From: Paenibacillus sp. FSL K6-1096
GTDB taxonomy: Bacteria; Bacillota; Bacilli; Paenibacillales; Paenibacillaceae
NCBI RefSeq assembly: GCF_037977055.1
Contig: NZ_CP150274.1
Location: 248,001-312,000, forward strand
Direction: 5' to 3'
Length of the DNA: 64,000 bases
A model generated the notes under the pieces. The model was not told the DNA's origin. It saw only the letters and a program-made list of their open reading frames with translations, and did no database searches. This document shows, piece after piece, positions 1 to 8,950 of the stretch (positions are counted from its first letter, which is position 1; every line of letters begins with the position of its first letter). The position numbers were made by a program, and so were the translations under genes.

Positions 1-29
1 CATTATCAGGAGAGAAAGGGGGCGTACTG

Positions 30-1103
30 ATGGAGGCTGGAGCTGCGCGCAAGGAACTGTCCGCCGGGATGACGCGCGCCCTGCATGAAGGACTGGTGAT
101 TCCGGCGCATCCGCTTGCGCTGAATGAGGAGCGCAGGCTGGATGAACGCCGCCAGCGTGCCCTTACGCGGTACTATGCTGCATCCGGTGCCGGAGGAATT
201 GCAGTTGGGGTGCACAGCACCCAATTTGAGATCAGGGAAGCCGGTCTGCTGGAGCGGGTGCTGTCCCTGGCCGCCGAAGAGATTGAACGGGCCGGCCTCT
301 CCCGTCCGTTCCTCAAGGTAGCCGGGATCTGCGGACCGACGGAGCAGGCACTGTCCGAGACAGAGCTGGCCGTTTCGCTGGGCTACGATGCCGGCCTGCT
401 CAGCATGGGCGGTCTGCAGGGGTGGAGCGAGGAGGACATCCTGAAGCGGACGAGGTTAATTGCCCGGCGTATTCCGGTGATAGGCTTCTATCTTCAGCCG
501 GGTGTGGGCGGACGGGTATTCAGCTACACGTTCTGGAGTCGCTTCGCTGAGATTCCGGGGATTATTGCCATCAAGATCGCCCCGTTCAACCGCTACCAGT
601 CGATCGACGTTGCACGCGCGGTATGCTGCTCAGAGCGGGCGGATCAGATTGCACTGTATACCGGCAATGACGACAATATCGTCAATGATCTACTTACGGT
701 GTACCGGTTCCGGCGCAAGGACGGGCAACTGGTGGAGAAGCCAGTCTCGGGAGGGCTGCTCGGGCACTGGGCGGTATGGACGCATGCAGCCGTGGCACTG
801 CTGGAGGAGATCAAGCAGGTACGGCAGTCAGGCCGTGTTCCGCTCGATTGGCTGACCCGCAATATTGAGATTACGGAGAGCAACGCCGCTGTGTTCGATC
901 CGGCGCATGGGTTTGAGGGCTGCATCCCCGGTATCCATGAGGTTCTCAGGCGGCAGGGACTGCTCAGGGGAACCTGGTGTCTGAACCCGGAGGAGCAGCT
1001 GTCAGCCGGACAGGCTGAGGAGATAGACCGGATCTACAGGGATTACCCGCATTTGCATGACGATGAGTTTGTGGCGCGTCATCTGGAGGAATGGCTTCGG
1101 TAA
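30..1103 (+). CDS. Dihydrodipicolinate synthase (DapA)-family aldolase/lyase
   Basis: This 357-residue protein fits the DapA/N-acetylneuraminate lyase TIM-barrel family. Such enzymes cleave or form C-C bonds with pyruvate-like donors through a lysine Schiff base. The candidate lysine is K182 in AIKIAPFNRY, preceded by a GFYLQPGVGG stretch where the family usually has its GYYNP-type motif. At 357 residues it is longer than the usual 290-300, with extensions at both ends. The start is ATG 30 behind AGGAGAGAAAGGGGG. The LamG gene follows 29 bases downstream, so the two are probably co-transcribed with genes left of the window. The substrate cannot be read from sequence; a dapA housekeeping role is unlikely in this setting. 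Confidence 0.75.
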   Translation: MEAGAARKELSAGMTRALHEGLVIPAHPLALNEERRLDERRQRALTRYYAASGAGGIAVGVHSTQFEIREAGLLERVLSLAAEEIERAGLSRPFLKVAGICGPTEQALSETELAVSLGYDAGLLSMGGLQGWSEEDILKRTRLIARRIPVIGFYLQPGVGGRVFSYTFWSRFAEIPGIIAIKIAPFNRYQSIDVARAVCCSERADQIALYTGNDDNIVNDLLTVYRFRRKDGQLVEKPVSGGLLGHWAVWTHAAVALLEEIKQVRQSGRVPLDWLTRNIEITESNAAVFDPAHGFEGCIPGIHEVLRRQGLLRGTWCLNPEEQLSAGQAEEIDRIYRDYPHLHDDEFVARHLEEWLR

Positions 1104-1132
1104 TTCTATAATATGAATGTCATAAAGGAGAG

Positions 1133-1972
1133 ATGAAGATCATGGCTTGGAGACACAGAAGACAAGGGGTTGCCGGGTTAAGCGTCGTATTGGGACTATG
1201 GATGATGTTCGTTCCGGGTGACCGCCTGCCCTCAGCATATGCAGCATCCGTTTACGATACGGCTGTGCTCGCTGACAGTCCGGCCGGTTATTGGCCTATC
1301 GCACCTGGTACAACAGAAGATCATACTTCAAGCGGAATGGATGGCGCATTCAGCGGCAGTCCCGGCAGCACATTCCTGCCTAATGGCGATCCGGCGGCTG
1401 TATTCAATGGGGTCGACCAATACTTCACCATCCCCGACCATGATCTGCTGGAGGTGACAACCACAGGTATTCTGACCGTTGAAGCCTGGATGCGCCCGGA
1501 TACACTGGAGTTCCCTGACAGCGAGGGCAGCGGCTATGTGCATTGGATGGGCAAAGGCACGGCCGGCCAGCATTCCTGGGTGGCACGCATGTACAACTAC
1601 ACTAACGCCGAGAACAGGCCGAACCGGATCAGCGGCTATTCGTTTAACCTGAGCGGCGGGCTGGGAGCGGGCTCTTACTTTCAGGACCCGGTCGCCGCAG
1701 GTGAATGGATTCATTATGCCCTGGTCATCAACACCGTGGATACGAGGCCGGCTTATCCGACCGGCTATACCAAAATATACAAAAACGGAGTGCTGCGGGA
1801 TCAGGACAGCTTGTCGGGCTACAGCATTATTCCCGGGAACGGGACAGCCCCGATGCGTGTCGGCACCCGTGACCTGTCCTCCTTCTTTCAAGGAGCCATC
1901 GGTAAAGTTGCCGTCTACAACTATGAGCTGACAGCAGCTCAGCTGGCAGCGCATTATGACATCATGCAATAA
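1133..1972 (+). CDS. Secreted LamG/concanavalin A-like domain protein
   Basis: The 279-residue protein has a basic N-terminus (KIMAWRHRRQ), a hydrophobic core near residues 15-30 and a likely signal peptidase site near AYAAS (about residue 38). The rest is one LamG-like jelly roll, with FNGVDQYFTIPDHDLL, LTVEAWMRPD, a WIHYALV strand and the closing GAIGKVAVYNYELTAAQLAAHY typical of Laminin_G_3 domains. Such domains bind glycans. No catalytic domain is attached, so it is probably an extracellular binding protein. GAGA-type SD before ATG 1133; a terminator follows directly. Confidence 0.75.
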   Translation: MKIMAWRHRRQGVAGLSVVLGLWMMFVPGDRLPSAYAASVYDTAVLADSPAGYWPIAPGTTEDHTSSGMDGAFSGSPGSTFLPNGDPAAVFNGVDQYFTIPDHDLLEVTTTGILTVEAWMRPDTLEFPDSEGSGYVHWMGKGTAGQHSWVARMYNYTNAENRPNRISGYSFNLSGGLGAGSYFQDPVAAGEWIHYALVINTVDTRPAYPTGYTKIYKNGVLRDQDSLSGYSIIPGNGTAPMRVGTRDLSSFFQGAIGKVAVYNYELTAAQLAAHYDIMQ

Positions 1973-1987
1973 CTGCTCATCGAAGAA

Positions 1988-2020
1988 GACGCCGGGGAGA
2001 GAGGCCCGGCGTCTTTATTT
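1988..2020 (+). terminator. Rho-independent terminator after the LamG gene
   Basis: A 9-bp perfect stem GACGCCGGG (1988-1996) / CCCGGCGTC (2005-2013), an 8-base loop and a TTTATTTT tail. It separates the first operon from the large catabolic operon. The rest of 1973-2341 holds no gene: it is AT-rich and carries the promoter and operator listed next. Confidence 0.9.
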
Positions 2021-2247
2021 TGAAATCAAAAGGGCTGCCGAATTCTATTTACTTCTTAAGGGCCCGCAGCCGGCGGATCTGATCCTTATCGGCCCGCTTC
2101 GCGGCTAAAGCAGCTTGCATTAGGAGTTTAACTAGATAATTAATCAAATTAAGTTTATTAATGGTTTTCAATGTTATTTTATGTGACACCGAAAAATCAT
2201 CAATTTCAATGTAATCGTTATTTTAAACTAAAATTTTAAATTAATGA

Positions 2248-2276
2248 TTGACGAAGCTTTATGCCGTTAATATAAT
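2248..2276 (+). promoter_or_regulatory. Sigma-A-type promoter of the catabolic operon
   Basis: TTGACG (2248-2253), a 17-base spacer and a perfect TATAAT (2271-2276). Transcription would begin near 2283, immediately before the inverted repeat at 2288-2315. Confidence 0.75.
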
Positions 2277-2287
2277 TAACACATCAA

Positions 2288-2315
2288 CTGGTATAGACAA
2301 CTAACTGTCTATTCC
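2288..2315 (+). promoter_or_regulatory. dre-like operator for the GntR/UTRA regulator
   Basis: The stretch CTGGTATAGACAACT closely resembles the dre operators bound by NagR/YvoA and DasR. It also forms the left arm of a wider dyad, GGTATAGACA (2290-2299) with TGTCTATTCC (2306-2315). The site lies at the expected transcription start, which suits repression. The next gene encodes a GntR/UTRA regulator, so autoregulation is the simple reading. Confidence 0.6.
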
Positions 2316-2341
2316 ATATCTTAGAAGTGAGGTGAGTCCCC

Positions 2342-3088
2342 CTGAACAAAGCCAAAGGAGCGATTGATAAGAGCAGTATTGTTCCGCTTTATTATCAGGT
2401 GAAGGAATATCTGAAGAATCAGATTGATTCGAATGTATACAAAGTGGACGAGATGATCCCTTCGGAGCGGGAGCTGTCCGAGGATTTCGAGATTAACCGG
2501 CTAACCGTACGGCAGGCCATTAATGAGCTTGTACAAGAGGGGCTTTTATACCGCCAGCGCGGAGTAGGGACCTTTGTCTCCCAGCCGAAAATTGAGCAGC
2601 CTTTGACGAAGCTGACCAACTTCAGCTCGGATATGCTCAGCCGCGGCCTTGCACCGGGTGCCCAGGTGGTGAGCATGAATATTATCCCGGCAAGCAAGCA
2701 GATCAGTACGCAGCTGCGGATCGCCGAAGCTGAACAAGTCATTGAGCTGGTTCGTGTCCGTACAGCAAACGGTGAGCCTCTGGCTTTGGAGAGCTCCTAT
2801 CTGGTATATGATTTGGCGAAGGAGCTTTACGGCATGAATATGGAGAATGCGTCACTGTACCAGATGCTGGAGGATATATGCGGATTGAAGCTGGTAAAAG
2901 CCATACAGAGTATTGAGGTAGCCTCGGCACGGCAGGATGAAGCCAATGTCTTGGATATCAACCAACATGATCCTATCATGCTGGTGGAGCGCACAACCTA
3001 TACAGAAGGCATGGACCGTCCGGTCGAGTATGTGCGGTCACTGTACCGTGGGGACCGTTACAAATTCTCTATCGAGATGAATATCTAA
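2342..3088 (+). CDS. GntR/HutC-family (UTRA) transcriptional regulator, probable CTG start
   Basis: A winged-helix GntR DNA-binding domain (about residues 10-80, with SERELSEDFEINRLTVRQAI and LYRQRGVGTFV) is followed by a UTRA ligand domain (about 95-245). GTG 2399 would remove the conserved N-terminal SIVPLYYQVKEYL helix. The frame is open upstream to a TGA at 2333, and the only sensible start before that motif is CTG 2342, behind GAGGTGAG with 6 bases spacing. That gives 248 residues, the normal family length. It probably represses this operon through the dre-like site; the effector may be an amino-sugar phosphate (inference from the operator type). Confidence 0.75.
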   Translation: MNKAKGAIDKSSIVPLYYQVKEYLKNQIDSNVYKVDEMIPSERELSEDFEINRLTVRQAINELVQEGLLYRQRGVGTFVSQPKIEQPLTKLTNFSSDMLSRGLAPGAQVVSMNIIPASKQISTQLRIAEAEQVIELVRVRTANGEPLALESSYLVYDLAKELYGMNMENASLYQMLEDICGLKLVKAIQSIEVASARQDEANVLDINQHDPIMLVERTTYTEGMDRPVEYVRSLYRGDRYKFSIEMNI

Positions 3089-3109
3089 CGACATTAAGGA
3101 GGCTGCCTA

Positions 3110-4057
3110 ATGACAGAGCATTTGAAATTGTCTTTCGAGATCTGGCCCAACATGCCTTGGGGAAGATTGGAAATCGCCGGTCCCGCCTGGAACTCCTGGG
3201 GAGATAAGCCGCTTGACTGGTGCATCCGCAAGATTGCTTCCTACGGCTATGAAGGCTTTGACGTAATCTATCCTAAGATTCAGGAGATTTACCCTCACGA
3301 CTATGATGAACAAGTGAAGCAGATCCGTAAGGCTATGGATGAGACCGGACTCGAATTCTCCTCAATCGGCTGTCATACCACCTTTGTCACCCCCAGATAT
3401 TTTGACCGTGAAAACGGAATAGCCAAATTTAAAAAAGCGATTGATGCAGCTTCTGATATGGGTGCGGGAACAGTGGTCACGCTGATCGGAGACGGATACT
3501 ATGATCCGCCGCTGTACAATCTGATGACCCGTAAGGAAGCCTGGAGACAGGTGGTCACGGCAACACAGGAGGTCGCTGATTATGCGGCCGGCAAGAACAT
3601 TGATGTCAGCATCGAACTCATTCAGGGAACGCTGATTAACAACATCGACGATATGCTCAAGCTGTTCGAGCTGGTGGACCGTAAAAACGTATATGCCTGT
3701 GTCGATGTAGGGACATTCTATACCACTGTTAAGCCAAGAATGCCGATTAAAGAGGCGATCCGCAAGCTGGGAGACCGCATCCGGGTCACTCATGTCAAAG
3801 ATGAGGTGGGCTTTCCGAATATCATGCAATCGCAGCATGTGTGGTTCGGCGCCGGGTTCGTGGATTTCCGCGAGATGGCGGAAGCTCTAAAGGAAGTGGG
3901 CTATAAGCATTATAACTCCGTTGAATGGGAGGGGTTCCAGACCGGGGGGCTATATGGTGTAGGTGATCCTTCCGGAGTCAGCATGACTGATTTCGACAGA
4001 GTAGCGGAAGAGTCCAAAGAATACCTGGAGGAATTCGGATGGGGCAGGAAGGTATAG
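3110..4057 (+). CDS. Sugar phosphate isomerase/epimerase-family TIM barrel
   Basis: A 315-residue AP endonuclease 2-type TIM barrel. Family-typical metal and substrate residues sit in DVSIELIQG, CVDVGTFY, RVTHVKDE and SVEWEGF, giving the E-D-H-E pattern of xylose-isomerase-like enzymes. The start is ATG 3110 behind AAGGAGGCTGCCTA. It is the second gene of the operon and overlaps the M20 gene by 19 bases. The exact substrate (a sugar, ketose or inositol derivative) is not predictable. Confidence 0.75.
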   Translation: MTEHLKLSFEIWPNMPWGRLEIAGPAWNSWGDKPLDWCIRKIASYGYEGFDVIYPKIQEIYPHDYDEQVKQIRKAMDETGLEFSSIGCHTTFVTPRYFDRENGIAKFKKAIDAASDMGAGTVVTLIGDGYYDPPLYNLMTRKEAWRQVVTATQEVADYAAGKNIDVSIELIQGTLINNIDDMLKLFELVDRKNVYACVDVGTFYTTVKPRMPIKEAIRKLGDRIRVTHVKDEVGFPNIMQSQHVWFGAGFVDFREMAEALKEVGYKHYNSVEWEGFQTGGLYGVGDPSGVSMTDFDRVAEESKEYLEEFGWGRKV

Positions 4058-5256
4058 TTCTTGCGATTGTGGAGGCCGTCAGCCTGGAAGAAATCGAAAG
4101 CCTGCTGTGCCGTCTGATTGAAATTGAAGGCCATCAGGATGTTCCGGATCAGGAACGCGAAGTGGCTGAATACATCGCGGGATGGTTCCGGGAGCTTGGA
4201 ATTGAATGCAGAGTGGAGGAAATAGAGCCGAACCGGCCAAACGTCATTGCCCGCATTCCGGGTACCGGTTCCGGCGCGACCTTACTTCTGAACGGTCATT
4301 TAGACACAGTACCCGGGTATCAAATGAACAATGCGTTTAAGGCGATAAGGCGGGATGGCAGAATCTATGGCCGGGGCAGCACAGATATGAAAGGTGCGCT
4401 TGCAGCCATGATGCTGGCGTTGGCCGGAATTCACAGAAGCGGTGTCCAGCTTGCGGGTGACCTTCTTTTTGCAGCCACAGTGGGGGAAGAAACGTACAGC
4501 CCGGGGGCCTATCATCTGGCGGGCTGCGGAATCCCGGCCGATTACGCCATCGTCGGCGAGCCTACGGGCTTACAGGTGGGCATTGCCCATAAAGGGGTGG
4601 CCTGGTATGAAGCAGAATTTCCGGGGGTGCCGGTGCACGGCAGCGTTCCGGAGCTTGGAATTAATGCCATTTACCGCTCCAGCCGCTGGATCAATCATAT
4701 CCAGGACCACTACCTCCCGCTGCTCCAAAAAAGAAAGCATCCGCTTCTGGGTTCGCCCACCTTAAATATTGGAATGATAGAAGGGGGGACACGGCCTGTA
4801 ATTGTCCCCGGCCGCACGGTAGTAAAATTCGAACGCCGGCTCCTTCCGGGTGAAAGTGCCGAATCGGCTCTGGAAGAGCTTAGAGCGACTCTCGAAGAGG
4901 TGAAGACCGAATATCCTGACTTCGAAGGCGAGGTGCGAATGTTGGATAATTTCCGCGGTGTACCACATGGGCCTTTACAAACTTCCCCTAACAGCGAAGT
5001 AGTCACGGTTTTATTGCAAGCGTACAAGGAAGAATTCAGCGGTGACACTGCAAGTGAAGCTGCCCGGCCTATAGGCCTGCAGTTCTGGACTGACGGAGCG
5101 CTGCTGCAGCAATTCTGCCCCGATACCGTAGTCTGTGGCCCTGGCTTTATTGAGCAAGCCCATTCCGATGAAGAATATATCGATACGGCGCAGTTATTCA
5201 AGGCCTGCCGGATGTATATCCGTAGTGCCTGCGCCATATGCGGAGGAGTGTCATGA
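4039..5256 (+). CDS. M20-family metallo-amidohydrolase (ArgE/DapE type)
   Basis: A 405-residue zinc enzyme that hydrolyses an amide bond. Metal and catalytic motifs are in order: NGHLDTVPG, GRGSTDMKGALAAM with the bridging Asp, GEETYSPG with the general-base Glu pair, VGEPTG, and a late His in EQAHSDEEY. The central dimerisation domain (HKGVAWYEAEFPG onward) is present. ATG 4039 has GGAGG 7 bases upstream inside the previous gene. It may release an amino acid or amine from an N-acyl or peptide-like conjugate for the PLP enzyme encoded next. Confidence 0.8.
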   Translation: MGQEGIVLAIVEAVSLEEIESLLCRLIEIEGHQDVPDQEREVAEYIAGWFRELGIECRVEEIEPNRPNVIARIPGTGSGATLLLNGHLDTVPGYQMNNAFKAIRRDGRIYGRGSTDMKGALAAMMLALAGIHRSGVQLAGDLLFAATVGEETYSPGAYHLAGCGIPADYAIVGEPTGLQVGIAHKGVAWYEAEFPGVPVHGSVPELGINAIYRSSRWINHIQDHYLPLLQKRKHPLLGSPTLNIGMIEGGTRPVIVPGRTVVKFERRLLPGESAESALEELRATLEEVKTEYPDFEGEVRMLDNFRGVPHGPLQTSPNSEVVTVLLQAYKEEFSGDTASEAARPIGLQFWTDGALLQQFCPDTVVCGPGFIEQAHSDEEYIDTAQLFKACRMYIRSACAICGGVS

Positions 5257-6467
5257 ATGGAGCTGGCAGAGTGTACGATTTCTGGCTGGTTTGTACCCGC
5301 TGCGGGACAAGCCACCCGGCCCTGCCGCTCTATCAATGCCGTGCCTGCGGCGGGAGTCTGGAGGTGGCTTACGACTATGAGAGAATCTTCAGCCGGCTGC
5401 CGTTTGACAGAATGTCCGCCAGAACTGCTTCAGGCATCTGGAAGTACCGGGAGCTGCTGCCGGTCTTTCCTGGCACAGATCCTGTAACGCTTGGAGAGGG
5501 AGGGACACCGCTGCTTCCCTCCTGGCGCATGGGTAGTACGGAAGGCGGCTTCCAGCTCTACCTTAAGAATGAGTCGGCCAATCCGACACTCGCATTTAAG
5601 GACCGCTCACTCTCTGTAGCTTTAACCGCTGCCCGCCAATTTGGGATGACAGAAGTGGTATGCGCGTCCACCGGAAATACCGGCGTTGCCGCTGCCGCCT
5701 ATGCTGCACGGGCAGGGTTACGCTGTACAGTGTATATTCCGGCCACCACACCTCCCGAGAAGCTGGAAGCTATGAAGGCCTATGGGGCCCGTCTGGAGAT
5801 GGTCTCCGGCAGCTTCAGTGATGCTTATGCGACCTCGGCAGATGAAGCACTAAGGCTTGGAGCTTTTAATCTGACTTCCACTTATCTGAATCCACATGCT
5901 GTTGAGGGAAACAAGACTCTGGCTTATGAGATCTTCACTTCTTTGCAGGCCGTTCCCGACTGGATCGTCATTCCGGTCGGTGCCGGACCGCTGCTGTCAG
6001 GCTGCTACAAAGGATTTCGTGAAATGCTGCTCGCAGGAGTTATTGACCAGCTGCCCCGTATGGTTGGAGTACAAGCCTCGGGCTGTGCGCCCATCCTCCA
6101 GGCCTTCGAGGAAGGACGGCAGGAGGTCCGCCCCTGGGGCGGAAGCACCGCAACACTGGCTTCAGGGATCGCCGATCCGCTGTCCACCTATCCTGAGGAC
6201 GGGACGCGCACCCTGGCCGTGATCCGGGAGTCAGGCGGTGTAGCCATAGGCGTAAGTGATCTGGATATGCATCACTGCCGCCGAATGCTCGCAGAGAGAG
6301 AAGGCATTCTGGCCGAACTGTCCTCTGTTACCGCCGTAGCAGCTGTGAAAGCTCTCTACGATTCCGGTGCCATACGAGCCGGAGAACTTGTCACCGCAGT
6401 CGTAACAGGCCATGGCATTAAAGACATGACCGCAGCGATAAATTTTGAGAAAACGGGAGTTGAGTAG
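5253..6467 (+). CDS. Threonine-synthase-like PLP enzyme with zinc ribbon
   Basis: A fold-type II PLP enzyme of 404 residues. It has an N-terminal zinc-ribbon-like pair of CxxC motifs (C14/C17, C29/C32) as in many threonine synthases, then the PLP lysine motif NPTLAFKDRS and the phosphate/cofactor loop STGNTGVAAAAYAA. ATG 5253 is preferred over 5238 because it follows GGAGGAG and overlaps the M20 stop as ATGA. Reactions in this family are beta/gamma eliminations or replacements. With RidA in the same operon, a reactive enamine product is plausible. No thrB or hom is nearby, so housekeeping threonine synthesis is unlikely. Confidence 0.75.
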   Translation: MNGAGRVYDFWLVCTRCGTSHPALPLYQCRACGGSLEVAYDYERIFSRLPFDRMSARTASGIWKYRELLPVFPGTDPVTLGEGGTPLLPSWRMGSTEGGFQLYLKNESANPTLAFKDRSLSVALTAARQFGMTEVVCASTGNTGVAAAAYAARAGLRCTVYIPATTPPEKLEAMKAYGARLEMVSGSFSDAYATSADEALRLGAFNLTSTYLNPHAVEGNKTLAYEIFTSLQAVPDWIVIPVGAGPLLSGCYKGFREMLLAGVIDQLPRMVGVQASGCAPILQAFEEGRQEVRPWGGSTATLASGIADPLSTYPEDGTRTLAVIRESGGVAIGVSDLDMHHCRRMLAEREGILAELSSVTAVAAVKALYDSGAIRAGELVTAVVTGHGIKDMTAAINFEKTGVE

Positions 6468-6470
6468 AAG

Positions 6471-7829
6471 ATGAAAAAGGGATCAAAGGGTTGGGTTACG
6501 CTGGTTGGAATGCTTGCAGCGATGCAGGTTGTGCTTGCCGCATGTTCGTCCGGGGGAAATAACGGGACCAATGCAGCAGCGGAGAACGGAAATACCACAG
6601 GCGTCAATACCGGCGCAGCCGTAACGGAACTGACGCTCTGGCATATGGAAGAGCCGCCCAACCGGGTAGCGCGCTTCAAGGAAATTGTAGATGGCTTCAA
6701 TGCAGCCAACCCGGATATCAAAATCACGGCTCAGGTACAAAGCTGGGGCGATGCCTATTCCAAATTCCCTGCGGCCATTCAAGCCGGCAATGGTCCTGAT
6801 CTGCTCTTCACGATTCCCGATTATACGACTCTAATCAAAGAGCTGGGTGTGGTTCAGCCCGTGGATGACATTATCGAATCTCTAAATGCTGCTCATAAAT
6901 TCCAGGCCTCTTCCTTGGCACCTTACCAATATGAAGACCATACCTGGGCGGTTCCGGTATTCGGAATGGTTCAGGCCCTCTGGTACCGGGGTGATCTTCT
7001 CTCCGCAGCGGGGATTCAGCCGCCCACCACTTGGGATGAGCTGAAATCGGCCGCTGAAGCACTCACATCCGGCAATAAATACGGCATTGCCCTGCCGGCC
7101 TCCAAGTCCATGGCAACCGATCAGGTGCTCTACAGCTTCCTGGTAACAGCAGGTGCCAAAAATATTCTCAGCGGCGACAATACGGTCACGTTTGACAATG
7201 AGAAGACAGTGGAAGCCTATCAAATGTACAGTGATCTGCTTAAATTCTCCCCGCCCGACAGCAACACCTACCAATGGGGTGAGCCGCAGGCACAGTTTAA
7301 TGCAGGCACCGCAGCCATGGCGATTGAAAAAGGCCAATACCTCTCTACCTTCGAGGCAGAATCCGGCCGTCCGGCCAGTGATCTGGGTGTAGTGCCAATG
7401 CCGGTTGCTGATGGCGGCGAGGCAGGCAGCATCTATTACTCCAACGGCATTATGGTTCTGACAGACGATGCGAATAAGAAAGCAGCCATCACTAAATTCT
7501 TCGAGTATTTGTTCGAGCCTGAGACTTACGGAAGCTTCGTTAATGCGGAGCCAGGGCTGTTCCTGCCCGTGACGGAGGATGGCGGCCAAGCGGACAGCTT
7601 CTGGAATGATCCGGTGATCAGCAAGTATAAATCCCAGGTTGAGGTTCTGATTGAAGCTGCCAGTAAAGGTGCGCTGTTCGGGTTCACGGATGGTGTATCC
7701 AGCAAAATCGGCAAAGTGGCCGGGCCGAATTACATTGCCCAAACCCTGGAGCAAATGACGAGCAAGGGCTTGTCAGCTGCCGATGCAGTGAAATGGGGAC
7801 AGGCCCAAATTGAAGCTGCGGTGAAATAG
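6471..7829 (+). CDS. Sugar ABC transporter substrate-binding lipoprotein (family 1)
   Basis: A 452-residue solute-binding protein with a lipobox VLAACSSG (Cys about 25) and an Asn/Thr/Gly-rich linker. The mature domain is typical of MalE/UgpB-like family 1 proteins (LTLWHMEEPP, NAANPDIKI, GNGPDLLFTIPDY, TTWDELKSAAEAL, NAGTAAMAIEKGQY). It is lipid-anchored outside the membrane and delivers substrate to the permeases encoded next. The gene starts 3 bases after the preceding stop. Confidence 0.88.
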   Translation: MKKGSKGWVTLVGMLAAMQVVLAACSSGGNNGTNAAAENGNTTGVNTGAAVTELTLWHMEEPPNRVARFKEIVDGFNAANPDIKITAQVQSWGDAYSKFPAAIQAGNGPDLLFTIPDYTTLIKELGVVQPVDDIIESLNAAHKFQASSLAPYQYEDHTWAVPVFGMVQALWYRGDLLSAAGIQPPTTWDELKSAAEALTSGNKYGIALPASKSMATDQVLYSFLVTAGAKNILSGDNTVTFDNEKTVEAYQMYSDLLKFSPPDSNTYQWGEPQAQFNAGTAAMAIEKGQYLSTFEAESGRPASDLGVVPMPVADGGEAGSIYYSNGIMVLTDDANKKAAITKFFEYLFEPETYGSFVNAEPGLFLPVTEDGGQADSFWNDPVISKYKSQVEVLIEAASKGALFGFTDGVSSKIGKVAGPNYIAQTLEQMTSKGLSAADAVKWGQAQIEAAVK

Positions 7830-7844
7830 AGGACTCATGAGTTG

Positions 7845-7945
7845 ACAAGCGGAAACGGCTTTGCCGTCCTTTTTAAGGACGGCACCCGTTTCAGCGAGAA
7901 ATATAAGGATAAGTTATCGTGTGCAACATATAAATTCTTATATTT
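7845..7945 (+). repeat. Two-hairpin intergenic repeat, copy 1
   Basis: A unit of about 101 bases repeated at 12833-12932. The first half folds as nested stems (GGAAACGG with CCGTTTC outside, GCCGTCCTT with AAGGACGGC inside). The second half is bounded by GAAATATAAG and CTTATATTT. It lies between the binding protein and permease genes, so it could weaken read-through or set mRNA ends. I recall similar elements scattered in Paenibacillus genomes but cannot verify that here. Confidence 0.8.
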
Positions 7946-8016
7946 TTGAATAGAGCGGGAACGGTGTTCCCGCTTTATTTCTACAAGAATGTATGCTGGC
8001 TTGGAGGAGTGAGAAT

Positions 8017-8907
8017 ATGGAAGTGCTGGGCAAGAATAATGTACTCGGCAAGCTGGTGCCTTACCTGCTGGTCGCACCGATCGTCATCTGGATCGCAGTC
8101 ACTATCTTTTTCCCCTTATTTAATGTCATTAAAGAAAGCTTCTATAACACCGGATTTGTCGGGACCAAAGGCTCTTATGTAGGCTTGGACAATTATAAGG
8201 AGGCTGTCACTTCTCCTGCTTACTGGGAGGCCTGGACCAAAAGTCTGGTCTGGGTGCTGGGCAACAGCATAGCACAGACATTGTTAGCTTTTGCCATTGC
8301 CCTGCTGCTCAACAAGCCTTCGCGTTTTGCCAACTGGGCGAGAACGTGGATGATCATTCCCTGGGTGATTCCAACCATCGTGGTGGGGATATTCTGGCAA
8401 TGGATATTCAACGGCTCTTACGGGATTTTCAATCATGTGCTGATGTCTCTGAACCTTGCCGACAAACCGGTCAACCTGATTGGGGACAATACCTGGTCGC
8501 TTCCCGTTACGATTTTTATCAATACCTGGCACTGGTTTCCATTCATGGCTGTTATCGTGCTGGCGGGCTTGTCGACCATTTCACACGAAATTTATGAGGC
8601 TGCTGATGTTGACGGTGCGAACAAATGGCAGCAGTTCTGGAAGGTCACCTTCCCGTCACTTGGACCCATTACTTTCGCTCTCGGAGTAGTCGGAACGCTG
8701 TGGTCATTCAATATATTCGACACGATTTATATTCTCACCGGAGGGGGTCCCGCTGGCGCTACCACTACAGTTCCGGTATTTATCTATCAGCAGGCCTTCG
8801 AGTCGTTCCAGATCGGCAAAGCATCAGCAACCTCCATTATTACCGCCTTCTTCCTGATTGTGTTCGTCTCAGTGTTTATCAAGTACGGCACTCCCAAGGA
8901 AGACTAA
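8017..8907 (+). CDS. Sugar ABC transporter permease (MalF/UgpA type)
   Basis: A 296-residue inner-membrane permease with about six transmembrane segments. The EAA loop that contacts the ATPase reads YEAADVDGANKWQQFWKVTFP. ATG 8017 follows GGAGGAGTGAGAAT and is preferred to the upstream ATG 7993, which precedes that SD. It pairs with the second permease at 8951. No ATPase gene is present in the operon. Confidence 0.88.
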   Translation: MEVLGKNNVLGKLVPYLLVAPIVIWIAVTIFFPLFNVIKESFYNTGFVGTKGSYVGLDNYKEAVTSPAYWEAWTKSLVWVLGNSIAQTLLAFAIALLLNKPSRFANWARTWMIIPWVIPTIVVGIFWQWIFNGSYGIFNHVLMSLNLADKPVNLIGDNTWSLPVTIFINTWHWFPFMAVIVLAGLSTISHEIYEAADVDGANKWQQFWKVTFPSLGPITFALGVVGTLWSFNIFDTIYILTGGGPAGATTTVPVFIYQQAFESFQIGKASATSIITAFFLIVFVSVFIKYGTPKED

Positions 8908-8950
8908 GCGTAAAACACGATATTTCAACTTAGAAAGCAGGTGAGCCTGC

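Noticed and set aside
1328..1969. 213-codon minus-strand frame opposite the LamG gene
   Set aside because: It lies wholly opposite a gene with signal peptide and LamG motifs; the translated sequence has no family features.
6882..7754. 290-codon minus-strand open frame opposite the solute-binding protein gene
   Set aside because: It is antisense to a clear lipoprotein gene, has no recognisable domain and no SD; its length follows from GC-biased codon positions.
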